From an uncultured Hyphomicrobium sp. (GTDB lineage: Bacteria > Pseudomonadota > Alphaproteobacteria > Rhizobiales > Hyphomicrobiaceae): DNA of 64,000 nucleotides. A program made the position numbers and the translations under genes. The DNA is taken from NCBI RefSeq assembly GCF_902826555.1, contig NZ_CADEFI010000009.1, positions 1 to 64,000 of the forward strand. Direction: 5' to 3'. Positions within the stretch are counted from its first letter, which is position 1; every line of letters begins with the position of its first letter. Below, one piece after another: positions 36,830-45,718 of this stretch. Under the pieces are notes generated by a model, which was given only the letters and a program-made list of their open reading frames with translations, was not told where the DNA came from and ran no database searches.

Positions 36830-37489
36830 ATGAGCCGCCTGTACGGACCGCAGCACAGGGAGTTGCAGGATCATTTCGCGAGCCGGGCGATGGCCGATCG
36901 GATCGAGCTGATCGCCGCCAAGACGGAGATCGATGACCTCGCGCGCGGCTTCATCGAAAGCCGTGACATGTTCTTCCTCTCGACCGTGGACCACCAGGGC
37001 CGCCCGACGGTCTCTTACAAAGGCGGCGCCCCGGGCTTCGTACGGGTCATCGATCCGCAGACCATCGCCTTCCCCAGCTACGACGGCAACGGCATGTACT
37101 TCTCCATGGGCAACATCGCCGCTCACGCGGAGATCGGCTGCCTGTTCATCGATTTCGAGAAGCCGTTCCGGCTGCGCCTCCAGGGCCGCGCCGAGCTGGT
37201 GAAAGACGGCGCCCTGCGTGCCCACTTCAAGGAAGCGGAGCTCGCGGTAAAGGTCACGGTCTCCGACGTCTGGATGAACTGCCCGCGCTACGTGCACCGC
37301 TACAAAAAAGAGACCACGTCCCGCTACGTGCCGCGCGCCGAGACGGAAACACCGCTCTGCGAATGGAAACGCATCGACGGCCTGCAGGACATCCTGCGGC
37401 CCCACGAGCTCGCGGCCGTCGAAAAGGCGGGCCACATCAGCCAGGACGAATGGATGGGTCACGTCCTCGCGGGCGACGACAAAGTCTGA
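36830..37489 (+). CDS. Pyridoxamine 5'-phosphate oxidase-like FMN-binding protein
   Basis: A 219-residue protein of the PNPOx-like split-barrel family. Key segments are DMFFLSTVDHQGRPTVSYKGGAPGFVRVIDP, IAFPSYDGNGMYFSMGNIAAHAEIGCLFIDF and LRLQGRAEL, the FMN-binding framework of the subgroup annotated as pyridoxamine 5'-phosphate oxidase family. Members bind FMN or F420 and may reduce small molecules; true PNP oxidase activity is not implied. AGGAGG lies 5 nt before the ATG. Nothing named was found in the 193 bp before gshB. Confidence 0.85.
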   Translation: MSRLYGPQHRELQDHFASRAMADRIELIAAKTEIDDLARGFIESRDMFFLSTVDHQGRPTVSYKGGAPGFVRVIDPQTIAFPSYDGNGMYFSMGNIAAHAEIGCLFIDFEKPFRLRLQGRAELVKDGALRAHFKEAELAVKVTVSDVWMNCPRYVHRYKKETTSRYVPRAETETPLCEWKRIDGLQDILRPHELAAVEKAGHISQDEWMGHVLAGDDKV

Positions 37490-37682
37490 GCCCGCCATCA
37501 CCGGGCAACGTGCTTTTCGTTCCACGCGATCTTGTCACGCACCGTCAAGATTAACGGCGCGTACGCACTGCTGGGCGTCGTCCCGCACAGACCCGCGCCG
37601 GTGACGAGCACGCGACCTTGCACGCATATGGGCATCTCGTGCTAAGCCTTGGCCGATCTTGAGCCTTCCCGAGAGCACGTCC

Positions 37683-38636
37683 ATGCCCCTTCGCGTTGCC
37701 TGCCAGATGGACCCCATCGAGCGGATCGACATCCGCGGCGACAGCACGTTCGCCATCCTGCTCGAAGCGGAGCGGCGCGGGCACGAGATCTTCTACTACA
37801 CGCCGCAGAACCTCGCCCTCAACGGCCGCGACCTGATCGCCGCCGGTCACGCCTTGAGCGTGGTCGACAAGATTGGCGACCACTATCGGCTTGGCCGCCA
37901 CAGCCGCGAGAACCTCGCATCCTGGGACGTCGTGCTGCTGCGTCAGGATCCGCCGTTCGACATGGCCTACATCACCACCACGCACTTGCTCGAGCGCATC
38001 CACCCGAAGACGCTTGTCGTCAACGATCCCGCGCACGTACGCAACGCGCCAGAGAAGATCTTCGTGCTCGACTTCCTGGACCTGATGCCCGCAACCCTCG
38101 TCACGCGCTCGATCGACGACGTTCTGGCCTTCCGCCGCACGCACAAGGACATCATCCTGAAGCCGCTCTACGGCAACGGCGGCGCCAGCGTGTTTCGCAT
38201 CCGCCCCGAGGATACCAACCTCGGTTCGCTCGTCGAGCTGTTCCAGACCGTGTTTCGCGAGCCGTTCATGGTGCAGGAGTATCGCGCCGAAGTCCGCGAC
38301 GGCGACAAGCGCATTATCCTTGTCGACGGAGAATACGCCGGAGCCATCAACCGCGTGCCGGCCGAAGGCGAAACCCGCTCTAACCTGCACGTCGGCGGCA
38401 CGGCGGCAAAGACGGAGTTGACCGAGCGCGAGCGCGAGATCTGCGCCCGCCTTGGCCCCGAGCTCAAGCGCCGCGGCTTGATCTTCACCGGCATCGACGT
38501 CATCGGCGGCTATCTGACCGAGATCAACGTCACGTCGCCCACCGGCATTCGCCAAGTGAAGGCGTTCGGCGGTGCCGACATCGCCGCCCTGATCTGGGAT
38601 GCCATCGAGGACAAGGTCGCGGTCAAGGCGTCTTGA
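37683..38636 (+). CDS. gshB: Glutathione synthetase
   Basis: GshB joins gamma-glutamylcysteine and glycine using ATP. The 317-residue ATP-grasp protein has [66 protein letters not shown] and the metal-binding [13 protein letters not shown]. The ATG at 37683 is chosen over a TTG at 37659. A gshB near rsmI-yraN is a recognised alphaproteobacterial arrangement; here three unrelated small genes lie between. Glutathione also links functionally to the Kef antiporter at 10205. Confidence 0.96.
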   Translation: MPLRVACQMDPIERIDIRGDSTFAILLEAERRGHEIFYYTPQNLALNGRDLIAAGHALSVVDKIGDHYRLGRHSRENLASWDVVLLRQDPPFDMAYITTTHLLERIHPKTLVVNDPAHVRNAPEKIFVLDFLDLMPATLVTRSIDDVLAFRRTHKDIILKPLYGNGGASVFRIRPEDTNLGSLVELFQTVFREPFMVQEYRAEVRDGDKRIILVDGEYAGAINRVPAEGETRSNLHVGGTAAKTELTEREREICARLGPELKRRGLIFTGIDVIGGYLTEINVTSPTGIRQVKAFGGADIAALIWDAIEDKVAVKAS

Positions 38637-38657
38637 CGGCAGCTGCAAACGGGTGCC

Positions 38658-38686
38658 CGGCGCTCCAGCGCGAAGCCGGAGCGCCG
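38658..38686. terminator. Bidirectional hairpin between gshB and the autotransporter
   Basis: CGGCGCTCC (38658-38666) and GGAGCGCCG (38678-38686) form a perfect 9-bp stem with an 11-nt loop, 21 bp after gshB and 9 bp before the stop of the autotransporter read on the other strand. It probably ends both transcripts. Confidence 0.6.
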
Positions 38687-38694
38687 AAGCGCGA

Positions 38695-41600
38695 TCAGTA
38701 ACGCACCGTCAACTGCGCCGACCCGATGTGGGCCAGGAAGTCTTCGCGAATATTGGCGTCGTAGTTGAGCTGGAACGTCGACTCCGCCCCGACCTGCGCC
38801 AGGAGACCCAGGCCAATCGCCGCTGAATCGCGCCCGACGCCAGGCCCAGCGGCCGAGAACGTCGCGCCGCCGGCGGCGAAGCTCGCGGTCACATCCTGCG
38901 CATCGTCCGCGAACTCGTGCAGCCACAAGGCGCGCGCCTCGAGCACGGTATCGGCGGCAACCGGCACCAGCGCCTTGACGCCGAGCCCCGACACCAGCGA
39001 GTCGTTGTCCTGGTCGTCGACGGCGAGCGCCATGCCGGCGCCGCTGGTCTCCGTATAACCGTCCTGCCGCAGGTTGGAGTATGTCAGCGACGCGACCGGC
39101 GTCAGCACGCTGCCGCCACCGACACGCATCGGCACCCCGACCTCCAGCGCAGCATTGTATTGCTGGCCGTCGTGATCGCCCTTGGCCACGTCGTCCAGCG
39201 GCACGCTCAGAACGCGCGACGTTTCGTAGTCGTGCCAGGTGAAGCCCGTGCGACCCGTCGCATACCAGCCCGAGCCCTTGTACGAGCCGTAAAGTTCGAC
39301 CAGATAGCTGTCGATGCTGGTATTGTTCTGACGCGTATCGCCCTCGCCATCAATCTCCGTGTTGGCATACCCGACGGCCACGCCGACGCGCACGCCCGGA
39401 GCCGTCCAGTTGTCGTAGCCAGCGAGAATGCCGTAGAGGCGTGCATCGTAGCCATCGACGTGCTCGACCTCGTCCTGATTGAAGCCGACACCGAAGGCAC
39501 GGCCCCAGAGCGCATTGCCGCCCGCGGACGGACCCGCATCGACGCTCGCCGTGGGTCCGCCGAGGCTGGACCGGTTGGGATCGCTTTGCTTCATGCCGAG
39601 ACCCGAAGGCTGCGCGAAACTGCCGGCCGAGCCCGTCGCCCCCACCGACGAGAGGCGTGCATCGATATGCTGCCCCGTCGCCTGATTGAGAAGAATCGCA
39701 GCCTGCTGCGTGGCGTAGTTGGTCTCGGGCTTCAGCTGCTCGCCCGCCTTGCGCACGTCGTCGTCTTCCGTGAGGTTCTGCACGGCCGCCGCCAAAGCGT
39801 CCACATCGGGATCGCTGCCGTCAGTAGCCATGAGAGCATTGAGAGTGGTGATGCCGGGGTTCGACAAGCCTTCGACAACCGACGCGTCGGCGACCGTCGA
39901 CCCGACGACCAGCGACTTGTTCAGGTTCTTGTCGATCGCCCACGTGACGAGGACGGTGTTGCCTTCGACTCCGGGAAGTTTGTCGCCATAGAGCTCTTTG
40001 GCGACGAGGAACCACTCGCCGCTGTGAACGGCATGGTCGATGATCGGCGTCACGGTTGTCTTCGTCGATCCGCTCGCGCCATCCGCCGAGATCGTGCTGC
40101 TGCTGCCGTCGACCGCAAGGCCGGTCACGTTCCAGCCGGCCATGGCGCCGTCGCCGATAGCGAGCCGGCCCTTGATGTATCCGCTCTGATCGGACGGCGC
40201 GTCTTTGCTCGAGTTCGCGCCCGATCCCGTGATATGCGGCTTCAGGTCGACCGTCTGCGGCGTAATCGTCACATTGGAGCCGGCGGTGCTCAGCAGCGTG
40301 GCGTCCAGATATTGATGGTTGACGGTCAGGATGCTGAGGTCCCGTTCGAACACACCTGCGTTCTCGAACGTGAAGTGGCGGTCGGGATTGTCCTCGACCA
40401 GCTTGGCAACGGCGTTTGCAAGCGCCGCTGCATAAGTCAGTCCGGTGTCCGACGTGAAGATCTCGGGCGCGCCGCCCTCGTCCTCCTCCTCCTCCTCTCC
40501 TTCGTCCTCGCCAAAGGCTGCGCTACGCCCCGCGACGTAGACGCTGTAGGGATTGCCGTTGATTTGCCGTCCGGCAACATCGCCAAAGTTGTTTGCGTCG
40601 AGGTAGTTCGTGACGCGCCGCATGTCGACGATGACATTGCCGTCAATGGTGGCACCCGCGTTGTTCTTCAGAACGTGGGCGCCATTTCCGTAGTAGAGAT
40701 TGCCGATGAGCGTGCCGTTGTTCTCGATCTCGCTGTCGCGGCGGTCGACTATGCCACCAGGGGTATTGGAATTCGGGATCGCCCCATTCGCACCGTTGAT
40801 GGTGATGGGATCAGCACCAAAACCAATGCGTCCCATGACCGATAGGCCATTGAGACCCGTTACGATCACGTTGCCGTTGATCGTGCCGTTGTTCTCGATG
40901 AATGATTTTCCGAAGCCCGCCTCGCGCCCCGTGCAGACGTTAGGCGACGTGCAGTTGGCAACTTCCCCATCGGGCATGTGCTTCAGCAAGCGACCGTCCC
41001 ACGTCACAATGGCGGCGGCCGACCCGGTCGTTCCTGGCGTGTTGGTGAGCGGATCGGGCGCGACCTCGTAGCCGGAAATCGTGCCGTTGTTCACCAGCTC
41101 GAAGGAGTTCGAGCGCGTGAAGATGGCTGCAGTGTATTGGCCGGTCGCCTTGATTGTCCCGTTGTTCGTGACGTTGTGGTCCCTGATCTCCTCTTCGTTG
41201 TTGTACACGCCGGCAGCTGCAGCCAGCGTACCGGGCGTTCCTCCGGCATGCGCCGTGGCAGTGATGGCGCCGGCACCGTTGACGGAAATGGAATCGAGCT
41301 GTCCGCGCTGCACGGAAATCAACCCGTCGTTCACCATCGTCACTTCGTCGGCATCATTCTGGACGAAGACGCTGGCCGCCTGCCCGAGCCCGTTGTGGAT
41401 TGCGCTGATCGATCCCGTGTTGAAAAGGGTGAACTCGCTGATGTTGTCGGAGTCGCTGGCCTTGATTCCGTAGATCGCGAAATTCTTGTTGGTGTTGCTG
41501 ACCGGATTGACCACCACGCCTGTCATCGGGTTGGTCACCACGCCCAAGGTCGCGGTGATATTCGCCGTATTGGTCAGGATCGCTGTTCCCTCCTCTCCCG

Positions 41601-41889
41601 GCGCGGAGGTGGCCTTGACGCGGATCACCTTGTTGCCCGTGGCACCGTTGGCGGCGTTTCCGGTGTCAGGATCCGTATTGGCGGTCGACCCGCCGAAATC
41701 CCCGGTGGTATCCGTCGAGAAGGTCGACGTATCGGTGCAAGTGAAAAGCGATGAGGTGTCCCCGGCACCGCTCGAGACGCAAGCCGCCATCGCCGGATGA
41801 GAGACGGTAATGCTTAGCGCGAAGGCAAATGACGCCGTAGCGGCAGCGAGAGCAAAGCGGCTGGAAGTCGTGAACGCAAAACGAGTCAT
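38695..41889 (-). CDS. Autotransporter (type Va secretion) with beta-barrel domain
   Basis: A protein of about 1064 residues. A signal peptide (ALAAATASFAFALSITVSHP, ending AMA) precedes a long Asn/Thr/Gly-rich passenger with repeats such as NNGTI and NTGSI, the pattern of a right-handed beta-helix. The last 270 or so residues form a typical barrel (ALWGRAFGVGFNQDE, YDARLYGILAGYDNW, GVAVGYANTEI, QLTVRY with C-terminal aromatic). An acidic patch rich in Glu (EDEGEEEEEDEGG) lies near residue 480. The ATG at 41889 has GGGGGAGG before it; 41901 is an alternative. Adhesion is a common role, but none is proven here. Confidence 0.92.
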   Translation of the reverse strand: MTRFAFTTSSRFALAAATASFAFALSITVSHPAMAACVSSGAGDTSSLFTCTDTSTFSTDTTGDFGGSTANTDPDTGNAANGATGNKVIRVKATSAPGEEGTAILTNTANITATLGVVTNPMTGVVVNPVSNTNKNFAIYGIKASDSDNISEFTLFNTGSISAIHNGLGQAASVFVQNDADEVTMVNDGLISVQRGQLDSISVNGAGAITATAHAGGTPGTLAAAAGVYNNEEEIRDHNVTNNGTIKATGQYTAAIFTRSNSFELVNNGTISGYEVAPDPLTNTPGTTGSAAAIVTWDGRLLKHMPDGEVANCTSPNVCTGREAGFGKSFIENNGTINGNVIVTGLNGLSVMGRIGFGADPITINGANGAIPNSNTPGGIVDRRDSEIENNGTLIGNLYYGNGAHVLKNNAGATIDGNVIVDMRRVTNYLDANNFGDVAGRQINGNPYSVYVAGRSAAFGEDEGEEEEEDEGGAPEIFTSDTGLTYAAALANAVAKLVEDNPDRHFTFENAGVFERDLSILTVNHQYLDATLLSTAGSNVTITPQTVDLKPHITGSGANSSKDAPSDQSGYIKGRLAIGDGAMAGWNVTGLAVDGSSSTISADGASGSTKTTVTPIIDHAVHSGEWFLVAKELYGDKLPGVEGNTVLVTWAIDKNLNKSLVVGSTVADASVVEGLSNPGITTLNALMATDGSDPDVDALAAAVQNLTEDDDVRKAGEQLKPETNYATQQAAILLNQATGQHIDARLSSVGATGSAGSFAQPSGLGMKQSDPNRSSLGGPTASVDAGPSAGGNALWGRAFGVGFNQDEVEHVDGYDARLYGILAGYDNWTAPGVRVGVAVGYANTEIDGEGDTRQNNTSIDSYLVELYGSYKGSGWYATGRTGFTWHDYETSRVLSVPLDDVAKGDHDGQQYNAALEVGVPMRVGGGSVLTPVASLTYSNLRQDGYTETSGAGMALAVDDQDNDSLVSGLGVKALVPVAADTVLEARALWLHEFADDAQDVTASFAAGGATFSAAGPGVGRDSAAIGLGLLAQVGAESTFQLNYDANIREDFLAHIGSAQLTVRY

Positions 41890-42495
41890 ATCCTCCCCCA
41901 TCGACAGATGTTGGTGCTTGCATTTTATTGTTTGATGTCTGAGCGGTTAGGCGCGCAGGGGCGCCCTAGGCCTGGAGCCCGTTAGGGCCACGGCAATCGC
42001 AACGGCGGCTCGGGAGATCGTTGCAAAATCGTCGGGGTGACGGTGACGTCGACAACGCAATACATAGCCCCTCCCCTTGGGAACCCATGCGCCAAAGCGG
42101 AGAGACGCTCCCCATCGGCAACTGACTTCCTCGTTCGTCACGCATGGCAGCCGAAGCCCAGGACATGCGGAACACAATAACATTTCACGCTTTGCACACT
42201 GATGGTCAGGCTGAGTAATGAGAATAGGATTTGTTCCCGACCTCGGTATTGCTCCGCTAGGAACTTTCCCGATGTTGCCATACGGTGACATCGCGGATCG
42301 CACCCATCCGTTCTCTGAGCACGTGCAACATTGCAACGGCCGACGAATTGTTTACTGACTACGTAGACAATTCGATGCCCCCATGTATGGTCGTTTATGT
42401 CAGCGTGACTATTAGCCAGCGTACCGTGGGATCGGCACCCAGCCAGCCAACCTCCGTCTGACAAAACGGGATTTGTCGGCTTGGGGGGCTGAATA
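41890..42495. other. 606-bp divergent intergenic region before the TonB receptor
   Basis: No convincing gene lies here. The region separates the autotransporter from the divergent siderophore receptor. It contains an inverted repeat CGAATTGT (42344-42351) and ACAATTCG (42367-42374) with a 15-bp spacer, and a Fur-like TAATGAGAAT (42216-42225, 9 of 10 matches to half a Fur box). Promoters for both flanking genes should be in it, but I could not place clear -35/-10 pairs. Confidence 0.45.
42344..42374. promoter_or_regulatory. Inverted repeat upstream of the siderophore receptor
   Basis: Perfect 8-bp arms CGAATTGT and ACAATTCG, separated by 15 bp, lie about 125-150 bp before the receptor ATG. 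Arms of this length and spacing suit a dimeric regulator or a stem-loop in the leader. In Hyphomicrobiales iron genes are mostly controlled by RirA or Irr, whose boxes I could not identify with confidence here. Confidence 0.4.
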
Positions 42496-45087
42496 ATGAA
42501 ACTCTTTGTTGGACGTTTGCGCACCGCTGCGCAGATGACGACGTGCGCCGCTGCACTTTTCGCCAACGCCGCTCACGCTCAGAAGGCCGCTGAGCCTGCC
42601 CAGACGCCGGCCGAGCTGCCGCCGTTGGAGGTGACGGCGAAAAAGGCGCAAAAAACCGCTCCCGCAAAGAAAGCACAGGCAAAGGCTGCACCGAAGGCCG
42701 CACCTCAGCCGGTCCAGTCCGCTTCCCAGGATGAGGATCGCTCGGGTCTTCCGAGCGGCGTCGCTCCGGTCAAAAACTATGTGGCCAAGGACGCAACCAC
42801 AGGCACCAAGACCGATACGCCGCTTCAGGAAACGCCCCAGTCGATCTCCGTCGTCGGTGCCGAGCAGATCCGCGACCAGGGCGCGCGCACGATCCAGGAA
42901 GCAATCCGCTATGTGCCGGGCGTGCTTGCGGACGGCTTCGGCTACGACAGCCGCGGCGACTACTTCTACATTCGCGGCGTCGAAGGCGCGCATTTCCTCG
43001 ACGGCATGAGAACACCTCTCGGCTACAACCGCATCCCGCTCGATCCGTTCACGCTCGAGCGCGTAGAGGTGCTGCGCGGACCCGCTTCCATGCTCTACGG
43101 TCAAAGCTCCTCCGGCGGACTCGTCAACGGCATCTCGAAGCGTCCGCAGGAAGACGCGCACCGGGAGATCACGGTCGAATACGGATCGTTCGATTTCAAG
43201 CAGGTCAAGACCGACATGACCGGTCCGCTGACCGAGGACGGCAAGTGGCTGTACCGCATCGTCGGCGTGGCGCGTGATGCCGAGACGCAGGTGGACTACG
43301 TCGACAACAACAACCTGATGCTGGCTCCGTCGATCACCTACAAGCCGACCAACGACACCAGCATCACGCTGCTGACCAGCTTCCAGGACTACGAATCGGG
43401 TTCGACCCAGCAGTTCCTGCCTCACGAAGGAACGCTCTATCCTAACGCCACGTACGGGCGCGTACCGCGCAGCCAGTTCCTCGGCGAGCCCGGCGACTAC
43501 TACGAGACCGAGGCGCAGTCGGCGTCGCTGCTGATCGATCACAAGTTCAGCAAGGACCTGATCCTGCACCACGGCGTGCGCTATGGGCATACGGAAAACG
43601 CCTACGAATCGACCTATCCCGCCATCCTGGGAGCCGGACGGATCGCGACCATCAACTCCGCGCTTAACGGCGCAATCCTCGATACGATTTTCCCGGGCTT
43701 CGGCTTCCCCGCTCCTGCCGACGTTCCGTTCAGCGTCCCCAATGCACCCTTCCTCGACGCCGCGCATACGCAAATGGCGCGCGCGCAGACGGTGCGCTAC
43801 ACGACGACGGAGATTGTGACCTCGGATACGAACCTCACCGGCAAATTCGATACCGGTCCCGTCTCTCACACGTTGACCGGCGGCTACGATCTCATGTGGT
43901 ACGACACCCACGGACAGACCACGCCGATCCTGATCAACAACCTCCTGCAGTCGGACATCCTGTCCCCCGGGTTCAACACGTTGCTTACGCCGTACGATGC
44001 CCTGATTCAGTTCTTCTCTGGTGGCGCGGCAAACGCAGCATCGGTCGCACAAGGACTGACGCAGGCCTTCGGCGGGCAGAAGCCATTCAACATCTTCAAC
44101 CCGCAGTATGGACAGAACTCCCCGGTCTTCGAATTCGGAAACGTCACTTACGCGAACGGCATCCCGATGACACCGTTCGGGCAGGAGCAGATCCAGAACG
44201 GCATCTATCTGCAGGACCAGCTCCGCTTCGGTCCGTGGATCGCCGTGCTCGGACTGCGGCACGATTGGCTCACGATCAAGAGCCGTGGCCAGCAGGACGA
44301 GGAAGAGACGGCGACCACGGGCCGCGCCGCACTGATGTACGCTTTCGACTTCGGTCTCACGCCGTATGTCAGCTATTCGGAATCGTTCACTCCGATTCCC
44401 GGTACCCCCATTGTCGAAGACTATACGGACACGACTTTCAAGGCCGCGAAGCCGATGGAAGGCGAGCAAGTCGAGATCGGCTTCAAGTTCGCCCCCCGCG
44501 GCACTCCGTTCATGCTCAACGTTGCCGCCTACGAGCTCACGGAATCGAACCGCATCGTGCAGCCCGACATCCTGTTCGAAGCGCTGCAGGGCGCCTCGGT
44601 CCGCGTGCGCGGCGTCGAGGTGGAGGCGGCCGGCAGGGTCACGGAGAACTTCAAACTGATCGGCACCTACGCCTTTACCGACGCCATCTACGAGAAGTAT
44701 CACCCGCTCTACGCCTACAACGAGGGCACGGCCGTCGAGGGAATCCCCCGCCATCAGGCGTCGCTGTGGGGCATCTACAGCTTCAACGACGGGTTCCTCA
44801 ACGGCCTGTCGCTGGGCCTGGGCGTGCGTTACGTCGGAGAGACGTCGGACGTCGGACAGCGGCTCGCGGCTCCGACCTATTCGTCGACCGAGCTCTTTGA
44901 GGTCACCACGCCGTCCTACACGCTGGTCGACGGCATGATCGCTTACGAGACAGACGACTGGCGCTGGCAGCTTTCGGCGCAGAACATCGAGGACAAATAT
45001 CACGTGGTATCCTGCACGGCCGATCGCGGCGACTGCGCCATCGGACAGGCCCGCACCGTCATCACCGGCTTCACTTACAAGTTCTGA
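42496..45087 (+). CDS. TonB-dependent ferric-siderophore receptor
   Basis: An 863-residue outer-membrane receptor. A signal peptide (to about AHA, residue 28) is followed by a TonB-box-like LEVTA (44-48), a Lys/Ala-rich stretch (50-70), the plug domain with LQETPQSISVV, GARTIQEAIRYVPGV, LERVEVLRGPASMLYGQSS and a 22-strand barrel ending YKF. LQETPQSI and the RGPAS-LYG motif put it in the ferrichrome/ferrioxamine-type siderophore family. The exact ligand cannot be read. A segment after residue 380 (GRIATINSALNGAI) looks longer than in relatives. It leads the operon with the next two genes. Confidence 0.94.
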   Translation: MKLFVGRLRTAAQMTTCAAALFANAAHAQKAAEPAQTPAELPPLEVTAKKAQKTAPAKKAQAKAAPKAAPQPVQSASQDEDRSGLPSGVAPVKNYVAKDATTGTKTDTPLQETPQSISVVGAEQIRDQGARTIQEAIRYVPGVLADGFGYDSRGDYFYIRGVEGAHFLDGMRTPLGYNRIPLDPFTLERVEVLRGPASMLYGQSSSGGLVNGISKRPQEDAHREITVEYGSFDFKQVKTDMTGPLTEDGKWLYRIVGVARDAETQVDYVDNNNLMLAPSITYKPTNDTSITLLTSFQDYESGSTQQFLPHEGTLYPNATYGRVPRSQFLGEPGDYYETEAQSASLLIDHKFSKDLILHHGVRYGHTENAYESTYPAILGAGRIATINSALNGAILDTIFPGFGFPAPADVPFSVPNAPFLDAAHTQMARAQTVRYTTTEIVTSDTNLTGKFDTGPVSHTLTGGYDLMWYDTHGQTTPILINNLLQSDILSPGFNTLLTPYDALIQFFSGGAANAASVAQGLTQAFGGQKPFNIFNPQYGQNSPVFEFGNVTYANGIPMTPFGQEQIQNGIYLQDQLRFGPWIAVLGLRHDWLTIKSRGQQDEEETATTGRAALMYAFDFGLTPYVSYSESFTPIPGTPIVEDYTDTTFKAAKPMEGEQVEIGFKFAPRGTPFMLNVAAYELTESNRIVQPDILFEALQGASVRVRGVEVEAAGRVTENFKLIGTYAFTDAIYEKYHPLYAYNEGTAVEGIPRHQASLWGIYSFNDGFLNGLSLGLGVRYVGETSDVGQRLAAPTYSSTELFEVTTPSYTLVDGMIAYETDDWRWQLSAQNIEDKYHVVSCTADRGDCAIGQARTVITGFTYKF

Positions 45088-45130
45088 CGTTTGAAGGAAC
45101 ACCCAACGGCACACGAGAGGTCGCCGACCA

Positions 45131-45718
45131 TTGAGCCTTGAAATTCTCGATCGCGTCGCAGTGCTTGCGATCGCCGGCGGCCTCCTCATGGCTGCCGGCG
45201 TCGTCATGCTGCGCGCGCGCTGGCTCGCCCGCGGCACCGGCGGACGTGTCTACCTGATCGGCGGTTGGGCAGCAGTTCTCTCCGCGTTCTTTGCCTTCTC
45301 CGAGGCCTCCGGCGCAGAGCTCGGCACGACCTACGCCCTCGGCGCGCTGTCGGTCGCGGCCTATGCCCTGATCGCCATCACCTTCGAGCAACGCGACGCC
45401 AAACGCCGCGAGCCGCGCGAGCCTGCTCTCGACCCGGAGGAGCGCCCGACCAACTGGCGGCGCGGCATCGGCAAGGCTCTGCTCGCCATCGTACTCGCCG
45501 GGATCGCCTCCATCGGCATCGGTGTCGCGTTGGCGATCTATCTTCCGCTGCCGCCGGCAGACCGCGCCGTCATCGGCGGCCTGTTGGTGCCGATCCTGTG
45601 GGGCGGCGGCATGGCCTGGACACTCTGCGACCCGCGTCTCGTGCGCGCCACCGTCATCTTGCTCGTCGTCTCTGCGCTAGGCTACGGCGTCGCCTTCCTT
45701 CCCAAGGTGCTGTCATGA
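45131..45718 (+). CDS. Small inner-membrane protein of the iron-uptake operon
   Basis: A 195-residue protein with about four to six TM helices (VLAIAGGLLMAAGVVML, YLIGGWAAVLSAFFAF, LLAIVLAGIASIGIGVALAIY, ATVILLVVSALGYGVAF) and a charged loop in between. Small proteins of this kind recur between TonB receptors and PepSY-TM reductases and may be partners of the reductase, but no function is established. The start codon is TTG with GAGAGG about 10 nt upstream. Its stop overlaps the next ATG. Confidence 0.75.
   Translation: MSLEILDRVAVLAIAGGLLMAAGVVMLRARWLARGTGGRVYLIGGWAAVLSAFFAFSEASGAELGTTYALGALSVAAYALIAITFEQRDAKRREPREPALDPEERPTNWRRGIGKALLAIVLAGIASIGIGVALAIYLPLPPADRAVIGGLLVPILWGGGMAWTLCDPRLVRATVILLVVSALGYGVAFLPKVLS

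Noticed and set aside
38917..40845. A 642-codon open frame antisense to the autotransporter
   Set aside because: It mirrors the autotransporter codons, has no family motifs and no ribosome-binding site.
42412..45237. A 941-codon open frame antisense to the siderophore receptor
   Set aside because: It is a GC-bias shadow: it lies fully opposite a well-supported TonB receptor, has no domain pattern and is Arg/Asp/Val-rich as mirrored frames are.
45265..45714. A longer PepSY reading frame starting at 45265
   Set aside because: It would lie inside the preceding membrane-protein gene in another frame; the overlapping ATG at 45715 is typical of coupled genes.
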